The notes under the pieces were generated by a model that saw nothing but the letters and a program-made list of their open reading frames with translations, did no database searches and was not told the origin of the DNA. Positions 34,112 to 44,342 of a stretch of 64,000 nt of DNA are shown one piece after another. Source of the DNA: Avena insularis (taxonomy: Eukaryota; Streptophyta; Magnoliopsida; Poales; Poaceae); the NCBI GenBank assembly GCA_023614405.1, contig CM042689.1, forward strand, positions 309,853,132 to 309,917,131, written 5' to 3'. How positions within the stretch are numbered: the first letter of the stretch is position 1; each line of letters begins with the position of its first letter. The translations under genes and the position numbers were made by a program.

Positions 34112-37100
34112 TGTGGCGCCCCGCAAAACCACTACTAGAAAATCGCGTTATTTTTGTGCATTGCATCATCATGACCGCATGCTCATGTCATCATGCCACA
34201 TTGCATTTGAGCATTGTCATGTCATCTTGCATTTGTTTGCATAAAACTATTTTCGAAACGCCTGGTTTTATTTTCTAAACGCCCCGAACACAAAACCCGG
34301 GTCTCCGAAATATTTTGCTTTGTCTGCCAGCGGTTTGCAAAAGCCCTGTTTTAAATAAATAAATTGTTTAATTATTTTTAGGGGGCAGCCGTACCGGGCC
34401 GATCCGACCCAGTCGGCCACCCCCAGTACAAAAACCAGTCTACCTAAATCTTTTCCTACCCCAACCTAATCTACCCACCCTGCCTCCACCTCACCTCGCC
34501 CAATCGGTGCCCGCCACCTCACCACTCCTGTTCCCCTAGCCAATCCTAGTCTGCCACCTCGCCCCACCCCACCAGCACCCACCGCCGCCACCCTGGCACC
34601 CCTACACCTCACTCCCTCCCTCTCCACACCGGCCCACACACACACACAGCACGCAACGCACTCCCACGCACGCGTCCCCACCACCCCACGCCACCTGCCC
34701 CAACTCCCACGTCGCCCCACCGACCCCGCCCGGCCCCACCACCTCGCCTGCCCGCTTTCTTCTCTCCTCCCTCCTCTCGCCCGCCTCCTCCTCCCTTCCT
34801 GCAACCGCCTTGCCCCTCTCTGCTCCCCACTGGGGTGGCCCTTGACCTCGTCCTCCTCCACTGGCCTTCTCTCGGCCCTGCCGACCTCCTCCGCGACCCC
34901 CACCCTTCCCCCGCGTCGTCGCCATCCCCCCCGACGGCCGCCCTTGGCCTTCCCTGCGGCCCGCCTCTCCCTTGGGGCCCGTCACTCGCCTCCTCTGGGC
35001 CCTCCAAGATCCGGCCGCGCTCGGCCCCGCTCTCCCCTGCCGCCGTCGTGGCCGTCCCCTCTGCCTGCGCCCTCCTCTGCCTCATCTCCGCTTCCCCCCG
35101 ACGCGACCCCGAGCTCCGTGGCGGCCCCTCCTCCGCCCGTCGACCCCGCGCCCGTGCCCCAGCTCGTCCTCGGCCTGCTCTCCGTCCCATTGCAGCGCGG
35201 CACCGGTTCCCAGCCTTCCCTTCGCCCGGCCGCCGATCTCCTCTCCGGCCGGGCCCGAGCCCCGCCTCCTCCGCCGTGCCTCTGCCAGGCCATCGCCGCC
35301 CCGTCGGCCGTCCTCCATCGTGCCCCGAGCTCCCGCTCGCGCCCCGCCTCCGGCCACCTCTCCTCTCAGGGGGCCTCGGCTCGGCCGGCCTGGACGCCCC
35401 TAGTGCCCGCCCTACAGCCGGCCAGGGCCCGACCATCCTTTGCCTGTTCTGCAAGTCGCCGGTCTCGCCCTGGACATGGCACCATGCGAGAGATCCCTGC
35501 CCTGAGCTCGTCCGTGACCAACCGCAGCGGTGCAGACCCGTTCTTTGGCTCTTGCCTCTCAAAGAGATAGCAGCTTGTTGATGTGCTGATGCGCCTCGCC
35601 GCCTCGTGTCGAGTTGTTTTCTTGTGTGTTGTGAACTCTAAATCAGACAGATGGGGTGCGTTTTAGGCTCAGATCCCTGCTCCGACGCTCTGCTACTCAT
35701 CTCTTTTGTTCTCGTGGACCGACAATCGATGAACCATCCGCAAGATCCGTGATCGTCCTGCCAAGCCCAACACCGACAACGGAACCACATTACCCCAAGG
35801 TCTCCTTCCCGGAACGCCACGTTCTCCGTCACGGAACACCAAGATCTCCCAGTGCCGAGACCCGAGTCCGACACCGACAATCAAAACCGCGGAACCGACA
35901 AGTTCGCCTACCCGGACACCGTGCGACAAGATCTTCTCGGACCCAAGGACCATCAAGACTTCCGCTCGGCAACGCCAAGTACTCCTTCCTGGCTTCGAAG
36001 CCCGACCCCGTGGACCGACATGATCTTCTTCACGGATACGACAAGTACTTCCTCGAGGATGCCAAGTTCTTCACCCCGAACGCCAAATCCGACCCGATCC
36101 GTGGACCCGACAAGATCTTCGTGACGACAAGATCGGCACCGACCAGGGCGGATCCGATGTGCCTCGACGCCAACCAAGTTCTTCTTCTCGGATGCGCCAA
36201 GCTCTCCTTCCGTTATCCGAGACCGATCTCGCCGAGACCGAACCCTAGATCCGGACCCTGAGACCGACCCCGAACCCCTCGGAGCCCAAGTTCGCCGAAC
36301 CCTAATGTGATTCCCTATCCGAGACCCCCATTATTTTTTTATAATATGACATTATCAACTGGTGCATATTAAATTGATCATATCGCATGCATATCTGTAT
36401 GGTTTGGGGGCATCATGTCGATTCACCTCATAATTAAATATGGAGTCTATATGCGGGATATCATTGTCTTATTCCGGACTCCATTTAAATTGGCATAGCG
36501 AACCGAAGCCATGTTATGTCATGCTAATCCAACATTTAATTTGCGGGGTAGATAAATAACTTGAACCATCCAATAAATTGTCGGGACCCCCGGTTCCGCT
36601 TAATATGGCCTAATTGCATCGCATCGCATCCTTGCCATGCCATACATCATACATGCATCATGCCCGATCTTTTGCCGTAGTATTAAATAGTGCATCCGGT
36701 GTTTCTTCTAGTGTTTTGGTTCTTCGCGGATAAGGCCGTTGAGTTGATGCGAGTGTCGACCCGATCTTCGGATGAACCTTCGGCAATGTTTCAAAGTAGC
36801 ACCTCCCTTTCTACCTATCTTACTTTTATAGTCTTTATTTCCTCCTGTTGATCTATTGCTATCTCGTATTTGCGATGCTATAGTTTTCGTACCCGTGATA
36901 TCCCTTGCAGCCTTATATTGCCTTGGACACATCCTATTACCTGTTGTTGGTAGATAGTTGGACTTGCGCGTCGTAGTCGCTTGCTCTAGTGCTGTTGCGT
37001 CTCGTCCAGTACCACAGTTGTTGGAGTGTTGCCGCATGTTTAATGTTGGAGTTGATCAAGACTTTAATTACTGTTTAATAACTAAAATTGAAGTAGGTAA

Positions 37101-38591
37101 TGCAGAGGCACCGGTGGGTGATAGACAATATTTGGTTTCCAGCTCCATTGGTGTCCGTGGGACCCGAGTTCTTGACACTGTTAGAGATCGAGCGCTAACC
37201 ACATGTGGGATGTGTGGGCACCCCATCGATTAGTACCTGATTTCAAAGTATTGTCGGGGCCACAACTAGTTTGAGGTTTTATTTACTATTCTGTACTTAT
37301 GCCATGCTTTACGCTTTATTTAAATTGTGCGATGTCTCGCACCTGTCGTTTAGGATCGGGACACGTTTGTGTCGACAAGCCCGTCATCTTTTCGGGTTCC
37401 CGATCGTTTCTGACCGTCCACCCAAACCCCGAGTCCGTCTCGTAGACCGGCCGACTTTGTTATGGTATACTTAGTGGGTGGCCCCATGTACTTGCTTTAG
37501 TCCAGGAAACGTCATGACTTAGGCCCCGCCGACATACCGATGGGTGTATGTTAATTGATCTGGCAAAAAGGGTCGAAGTGCGTGTGGATACTTTGGTGCA
37601 CCCCTGCAGGGTTAAATCTTTTCGAAAAGCCATGTCCGCGGTTATGGACGACTTGGAGCACAGTTCTCGATCATATACAACTATAACTAAAGTTTACTGT
37701 TATAATTTGACTTGTATCCGATGTGACTAGTAATCAGCTCAACTACAACGGAATGGCTAAATAAAAGTACCAACAACTGCTGGGTTTTGGGATATCTCAT
37801 GCTAATTGTATTTGACTAGTAAGTGTCGCAACTACAACGGAATGGTTAAATAAAACTGCCCACTGCTTATTTTATCAGGATGACTATCTATACTTGACTA
37901 GTAATTGCTGCAACGATAACTGAATAAATAAAACTACCAACTGTGTGAGTTCCTCGGTTGACTTCCTCGTTTGGTGTCGAGGGAGAGATACCAGGATGGG
38001 TATGTTTGGTGGTAGTATCAGGATGGTTCCGAATAGGTCTTTCTTATCCCTCTCTGATAGCCGACAGTTATATCGAGTCTCTATAGGTTGTTTAGTACAT
38101 GCTGCGCTGCCGCTTCAGTCCACCATACCTATGTAGGCGAGGACCGCCGAATTCTAGTCTCGCCGTGTACTGGCCTCAGTACTGACGCTCCTCTTTTTCC
38201 TTTGCCCTTTTTATCGGCACCCCTTTTGTTAAGCAGGTTTTGAGATCGACGTCGTTAGCAGGGTTACCCTTCCGGCTTGGCCTGGGCAGGGTTATGGACG
38301 CCATTGGTTATTCTTCAGGGCTCTTAGCCCCATTTGCATCTTGTCCGTAGTCGGACGCTCTATCGTTTTCAAGGTGATTTGGATCTTTGTATATTATATC
38401 TGTATTCTTGACTCATTGAGTCGCTGTTGTATATATATCTGTTCTGTGGGTCCCATCGAGGACTGTTGTGTAATGTTATTACTTCGTTTTCCACCCGCAC
38501 AAAAGTGCCTGGTGGGCATCCTTGAATCGTTTCTATGCGGGTTTGGCGGGAAGCGCTAAAACTTGCATAGGGTCGATTCGAGGGTGTTACA
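34112..38591. mobile_element. Solo LTR E (4480 bp) inside the LTR of D
   Basis: Starts TGTGGCGCCCCGC and ends GAGGGTGTTACA, flanked by TATAT (34107-34111 and 38592-38596). Comparison with the intact LTR of D shows precisely the uninterrupted target. No second copy of its start, primer site or coding domain is seen, so it is a solo LTR. About 34430-36310 is GC-rich with many overlapping open frames on both strands, which look like composition artefacts. Read on the minus strand it begins TGTAACACCC, resembling the C family start TGTCACATCC. The size matches the LTRs of large retrotransposon derivatives such as Sukkula (from memory; not a sequence match). Confidence 0.85.
37712..37945. repeat. 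Three imperfect copies of about 90 bp inside solo LTR E
   Basis: Each copy contains tgactagtaa, then caactacaacggaatgg or a variant, then taaataaaa, at about 37721, 37813 and 37897. Confidence 0.7.
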
Positions 38592-40689
38592 TATATATAC
38601 TTCAAGCACGAAGGCTATCACAAAGTAAGGTGCATAAGTAAGAGCTCGGATATAGAGATAACCGAGGCACGCGGAGACGACGATGTTTTACCGAGTTCCT
38701 CCCAACATGGAGTACGTATCGTTTGGAGAGGGGGTGGTATCAAACCACCAATGCCACAAAGGCCTCTCATGTTCGGTGAATCTCACCCCAACGGGATCGA
38801 TCCACGTTTCCTCTATCGGTGCACTTAACGGTGGCAATCCGGAACCTCTCACAAGGTTGGAGCGCTTCTCCACAACTCAATTGTAGGATCCCAACAAACA
38901 AGCTTGGGGAAGGCTCCACAACTTAATTGGATGCCCCAAGTAATCCACAAACCTGCAACACAACCAAACTGTCTAGGGTTTCAAGAACCCAAGAGTAAAA
39001 AGCTTCTCAACTTTCACTCAATAGAATCCTCACCGAGAACTCAAACCGATGCACCAAATGCAATGGCAAGAATACAAGAAGTGCTCAAATACTTCTCTCC
39101 CAAATTCCACCAAAGCTACAAAAGCTAATGGGGGAATAAGAGAGGAAGAACAATGGAGGAAATCAACAAAAGACTCCAAGATCTAGATCCCAATATGTTC
39201 CGCTCACTTAGAGGAGAGATTGATTGGTGGGGTTGTAGATCTAGATCTCCTCTTTGAAATCCCTCAAGAATATGCAAGAATCATAGGAGGTATTGAGGGG
39301 AAGTAAGCTCAAGAAGGTCAACAATGGAGGGGAAAACTTGCAAGAATGGTTAGAGAACCATTGGGGAAGAACGGCCCCTTATATAGGTCCTCCAAAATCC
39401 AACCATTAGAGTTCTAGAGCGCACGGGCCGAACATTCCTGCCAGATTCCGGGTGGTTTCCGATATGGGACACTGAATGGCAACCACACGACTGAAATCTG
39501 AGATTTCTGCGTGACACCGGAGTGTTCGGCAATTTCATCCCGCACATTCCGCCCTAGGCAAAACTGATAGAAACAACAAAACTGAAATGACCTTAACTTT
39601 TGCATCCGGACTCCAATTTTGATGATCTTGGACTCGTTTCAAAGATAGTAACGAGCTCTACAATATCATGCAGAGAACCATCATATTCCAGAAAGTGATG
39701 ATAGAACCAAATGATGAAAGGTTTAACCTATCTAGAAAATACAAACCGGAAAAACCTCCAATATCGAAAACGCAATAGAGAATGCATATAAAATCCGTTT
39801 TTGATGAAGTTGAGCCTGTCATGGAGATTAAAACAAGCTACAAATCCTCTCATGGATAAGAATCAAATAAGAACCAAGAAATATGATGCCAAGTATGCAA
39901 AGGTTTGAGCTCTCACCGAGGGATATGATCAAGTTACTCACGCGAGAGCCCCTCTTGATAGTACGGTTATCTATCCTATAAACCGGTCTCCCCAACTAAC
40001 ACCATGATACCGGTAAGAAAGAATCTCTATCAATAACATACCTTTGCCTTGAGCATATTCCACTTGAGCTTGAGGATAACGATCTTGTCCACCTCAAGAT
40101 GGAACACCTTTCTTGATTGCGCTAGCTTGGTGAAGTCTTGCAAATTGCTCCCCCATACTCACTATGGGAGAGCCTCTCTTTTAGGCATATATTCACATAT
40201 CCATGATCACCATACTTATGGAAATCCCCAAGCATATGATATTCTAGATATGGCACATCTTTAGCTTGCACCACATTTCTTCTAACTCCATTTGGATGAT
40301 GTCTTGAAGATACATACGATGAACTCTATCTTCTTCTTCTTCTTCAAGACACCCTTAATCTTTTTTCTTTTTTCTTCTCCTTCATTTCTTCTTTCTTTAT
40401 TATGTTGGTGTCTTGAAGGTACACAAGAGGTATCACTCCATATATTCTTCAAGACACACTTGCTATAGGCTCAACTCTCACATGACCAGTCTTTGGATCA
40501 CTCCTTGAACACCTTGGTCATCACTTGATCTTCTTCACTTTCTTCTTCTCCCAACCTTGAAGCCAACATATCGTTCAAGCATTGCCTATGGACAATTCCT
40601 ACAATACAACTTGATATAAGCATTAGTACATAGAGATTGTCATTAATTACCAAAACCACACATGGGGGCCCACATGCTCTTTCACTAGG

Positions 40690-40964
40690 TCCCGGTGACT
40701 ATATAAACCGGCCTTATGGGAGCCTTTAGGGCACAACACCACAATCTACTCGCACATGCGAACCTCTCTTGTAATCCTCTATAACATCCGGCTCTCGCCG
40801 ACATATTACTGGGTTGCTAGCAGGAGTAGGATACGATCACCACAGTAGGATCTGAACCTAGGTAAACTTGTGCTCACCACTCCCGGAACACCGTACGTTT
40901 CACACTCCATCTTATCAATGCCTTCAGGACCCCCTATGGAGTACTTGTCGACAATCCGACGACA
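40690..40964 (+). repeat. 3' LTR of element B, right part
   Basis: Continues the LTR after element D. A TATATAAA box lies at 40700-40707, the conserved ggatctgaacctaggtaaac-type stretch near 40850, and the end is ...CCGACGACA at 40964. Confidence 0.9.
40700..40707 (+). promoter_or_regulatory. TATA box of element B LTR
   Basis: TATATAAA in the same context (GTGACTATATAAA) as the TATA boxes of the LTRs of A and F. Element D sits only 15 bp upstream. Confidence 0.6.
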
Positions 40965-42240
40965 AATACTATTTTCACAAATAAATGAAAATGATATTAT
41001 CATCCTAAGTAATAGTAAATATAAGATTGGCAATGGAACTTAGGTTTCCAATTGCATGAGATTCACCATAGGAATTAATAACCTATGACATCAGTGATTT
41101 TAGCGCCATATAATACGCTTTAACCATGAGATTTGGAAGGGGAGGAAGAAGTCAGTTGTATCTTCTTCCTCTTGCATGTAGACGGATGCGCGGGTCTTGA
41201 CTGTTATCCTTGTAGCGTGTATTAATTGGTAATTCGTAGAGGATATACAGCATATAGGTGGGAACCATCAACGTTCTACGATAGTTCTGGCATCTGAACG
41301 ATCTATACTAACCATTGCCGTAATTCAATATGTGGGCATGGCGTACACCAAGGAGACATGCGGGGTCACGAAGGGGGCAGTGATTGGCTTGGATCACCTA
41401 CTGGGCCCCACATCATGGAATTGTGGACGACAAAGTACGCCCGATTGTGCAACAAGGAGTTGATCTCTCATGGGTAAAGCAACGCACCTCTACAGAGTGT
41501 AAGAACTATAACTTCTTACTCCGTGATCTGGGAAGAAACTGCGAACACGGCAGGAAAGGAACTCCATGAAGTTCTGGTCAACCTGTGAAGGCTGATGGGC
41601 ATAGTTTTTTATATTAAAATCAATATTTGAAGAAATGTTTACGAAAACTGCATAGTGCCAAGGACTGATAGTCCGAGGTGGTAGATAGTGCATCAAAATT
41701 CCCACCTTGCATATAATGAACTTGCTGGGTAACGTTGCTACTCACTCTTTCCTTTGATCCCCTGCTTAGACTCTGAGGAGTCAGAAGACACTCTGATGTA
41801 CTTAGCTGAAGGACAAGAGGATGTCTACTACGAGGAACCAAATCGGTCCGGAGGAGTGGAAGGGGTGGACTATGAGATACGCTATGGGGTGGAGGGCAAC
41901 GAGTCCGAGTAGTTGCCTTAGTTAGTAGTAAACCAATTGAGCCGAGCAGCATAAACTTTATATAATAAGTTGTTGAGATCAATTTGGAGTATGAGTTTGA
42001 AATTTTAATCTTCTACTATTTAAGTTTGGTTTATAACTTTGAATCACTTGAAGTACTGAACTTCTGGTATTGTAATAATAAAGTGTGTACATTTGTAATA
42101 TGGACCCGCAAAGTTTCTGTTGTATCACTCTGAGGAATGTGATATTTACGGAACAGTGTTCTGTGGATGTCATGTCAACGACTATAGTGTACTACACATG
42201 CAATGGCATGTTGGGTCACCGCATCTATGAACAAGTCCAA
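40965..42240. other. Degenerate retroelement-derived sequence
   Basis: No intact gene. 41195-41590 and 41590-42180 resemble LTR and 3' regions of an old grass Gypsy element by texture (acc-rich leader, then a short acidic open stretch, then AT-rich text with aataataaagtg). An open frame on the + strand, ending at the TAG at 41909-41911, encodes an acidic tail containing LDSEESEDTLMYLAEGQED. The identity is tentative. Confidence 0.35.
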
Positions 42241-43123
42241 TATCCCTGACATCCCACCAACACGCATCATCTAAAACCGAAGGCCTCAACAAGTCACCCA
42301 ATGGCGAGCAAGTGGCACAACCGATCCGGCAGACCCTTAGTGTATACCAGCATACATGCTCCAGAAAGTCCTAGCCGCCGCCTTCTTTTGCATACCCAAC
42401 TTCTGAAGATATTATTGCACTGACCTTGCGAGGCTTGCCATAAAAGCTACCATGACGCCAGATGTCGCCACCGCCCTGCGCGCATCAATCCAAGCATGCG
42501 TGATCACACCGAGACCTCTCGGCACCATGCCGCTAGGTCCTGCCAACAGACGCAATTAGAGACCTCCGGATGATCTATCGTGTGTAGCACCTACCGAACC
42601 AGGCATGACTGAGCATAGCACCTGCCGGCTAGGCATGACTTGACATCGCTACCGAAGACTCCATGCAAGACGAAGCCGCTCCAACTCCTTCCGCTGCCCT
42701 CCAGTGCTGCTCCACAATTGATGCTCCCAAGAGAGAACGCGGCACCGTAGCGCCGCCATCGCCCGACCCGAAGATCTTAGGGTTTCCCCCAGAGCAGCAC
42801 AATTGAGGTCGACACTAGTTTCACGGCGATGCCTTCATCAAGTTAACGACGTATTAACACTGCCTGCCAATGGCTCGGTTTTCACCGGCACCTAGATCTC
42901 CCTGCCTCGCTGCCGAGACTAGATGACGGATTCCAAGATCCGCCAAACTAGTCTCAGGCCGACCACCTCCGACGAAGAAGAAAGCCACCTCCACCATCAT
43001 ACCTAGGGCTGCTTCCCTAGGCGTCCTCGTGCTACGGGAGAACCCCCGATGTCTTGTGCCGTCGTCCAGCACGAGGTCATTGGGCCGCCGTCTCCCCACA
43101 GCGTGCTGCCTCTGAAACATCTA
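42241..43123. other. GC-richer repeat-like block, unidentified
   Basis: The composition changes sharply to about 55-60 percent GC by eye. Text such as cgccgccatcgcccgacccg and agggtttcccccagagcag resembles the 5' leader regions of grass non-LTR or other repeats. The short open frames here are not supported as genes. Confidence 0.3.
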
Positions 43124-43907
43124 GAATGGCACAAACATGATCTCTATCAATGATCAACAGCGGGATCGGGATGCCCATTGACCCATGTACATTCCACGAT
43201 GACAATGTCATTTGAACCGTAAACATCGAGTCCAATTCCCTTTGTTTCTTCGATACGACTCGTCCGAGATCCGATCATTTGGTATCACATACCTTGTTCA
43301 CTCTCGTTACCGACAAGTATTGTTTCACTTGTTACCGCGATATTACATCCCCGTGACCTAGTCACATGTTGCAACATTACAGATGTAATCTCACCAAGTC
43401 GGCCTTAAGTATCTTACCCATCACACGGGTGAACAAATCTCGGTCTTGATTCATAGGCCTCTATCTGTTCCTCCGGAATACCCAACGTACACCTTTATAA
43501 TCACCGTTCCACCGAGTGACGTTTGATGCAGTTGAAGCAGCCTCCGGAGACAGTGATTAATATGATCACACGGTCTAAGGAGAAGGAGACTATGTTTTTG
43601 ACTATTGCAATGATGAACCTTGTGACTTGATCGTGTCGCAATCTTTTGGGTAATGTTCATCACATCATTCACCAATGATATGACCTTGTTGTCAATTGGC
43701 ACTACCACCCATGATCAGGAAACCTTGATCATCGATTGCCCAACGAACTAGTATGAATAGAAGAAACTAGGGACTTCTGTTTTATATCACACATGTAGCA
43801 ATGCTTCCACTTGATACCGTTAAATCACAATATGAAAATATTACAAACTTATTGAAATATTACAATAATAACCATTTATTATTTGCCTCTAGGACATATT
43901 TCCTTCA
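43124..43907 (-). mobile_element. Truncated BARE/Angela/WIS-like Copia LTR fragment
   Basis: On the minus strand it begins TGAAGGAAATATGTCCTAG at 43907, a clear variant of the well-known Triticeae start TGTTGGAAATATGCCCTAG. It continues through the matching order of LTR blocks (gttcatcattgc-, ctataaaggtgta- and cgagatttgttcacccgtgtg-type text) to cccgctgttgatcattg at about 43140. The remainder of the LTR is absent. The diverged start and truncation mark it as old. The assignment is from memory of the family consensus. Confidence 0.7.
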
Positions 43908-44342
43908 AGTTTGTGGCTTGGTTGGACAAGGAATAGCCAGGAACCGCAAAATCTACAACATGGAGGCTCTGGAGAATGTATCATGATAGCAACATTGCAA
44001 GAATCGGCAGGAGGATTCAGAATGCAAAGTTGGTGAAAGAACTTACGAATGAGAAGAACAAGATTGCGAAGTACTTAAGTCTCTTAGTTGATGCGAGGAA
44101 ATTCAAGGATAAAATGAGAAGAAGGTTGTGGAGAAGAGCTTTTCTAGGATTAATGACAAGACTGCTCAAGTGTTGCAGACTGAAGTGGATATGCTGAAGC
44201 AGGTATAGAAATGTCAAGGAAAGATAATGAACACCACAGAAGAAATGGATGAGAAAAAGGAGAGGATGAAGGAGAAAAAAAGAAGCTTAAGTATTTTCTC
44301 AATAGTAGCGAGGCTTGGATAAGTTAAGTTGAAGAGGATCAA
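43908..44342 (+). pseudogene. Decayed coiled-coil coding fragment
   Basis: Several + strand frames carry Lys/Glu-rich text: VKELTNEKNKIAKYLSLL and KFKDKMRRR in one, then EEMDEKKERMKEKK-type text after stops and shifts. This looks like a coding exon of a charged coiled-coil protein after loss of function. I do not recognise the parent gene. It starts directly at the truncated Copia LTR. Confidence 0.35.

Larger units (their letters stand above)
25330..40684 (-). mobile_element. Element D: pol-less Copia-like LTR retrotransposon, 15.4 kb including nested solo LTR E
   Basis: TG...CA ends (TGAAATGATAC at 25330, CTCTTTCA at 40684), flanked by CTAGG (25325-25329 and 40685-40689). The left LTR is 25330-27608 (2279 bp). 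The right LTR is 33919-40684, which is 2281 bp once E and its duplication are removed. A TGGTATCAGAGC primer site (33916-33905, minus) and a purine tract (about 27624-27609, minus) fix the minus orientation. The interior has a Copia-type gag, coiled coil and zinc knuckles (33864-31448), then about 3.8 kb without coding capacity where pol would be. It is therefore non-autonomous. Confidence 0.9.
33919..40684 (-). repeat. 5' LTR of element D, interrupted by solo LTR E
   Basis: Two parts, 33919-34111 and 38592-40684. Together, less the 5-bp duplication, they make 2281 bp matching the 3' LTR at 25330-27608. Confidence 0.9.
5454..40964 (+). mobile_element. Tat/Retand-like Gypsy element B, interrupted by nested insertions
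   Basis: This is the host element of most of the left block. Visible parts are pol (5454-8324), a minus-strand spliced antisense gene (24617 to 8906), a purine tract before 25094, and the 3' LTR (25094-25329 plus 40690-40964). gag, protease and the 5' LTR are absent, cut off by the Athila insertion at the left. The order pol, antisense gene, 3' LTR together with a second RNase H domain points to the Tat/Retand lineage (Grande, Retand, RIRE2 as I recall them). Expected target duplication after 40964 is AATAC; its partner is not in the window. Confidence 0.75.

Noticed and set aside
34602..35581. Several overlapping long open frames on both strands (up to 317 codons)
   Set aside because: All lie in the GC-rich core of solo LTR E. 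Six-way overlap and Arg/Pro/Gly/Ala bias indicate chance frames in GC-rich DNA.
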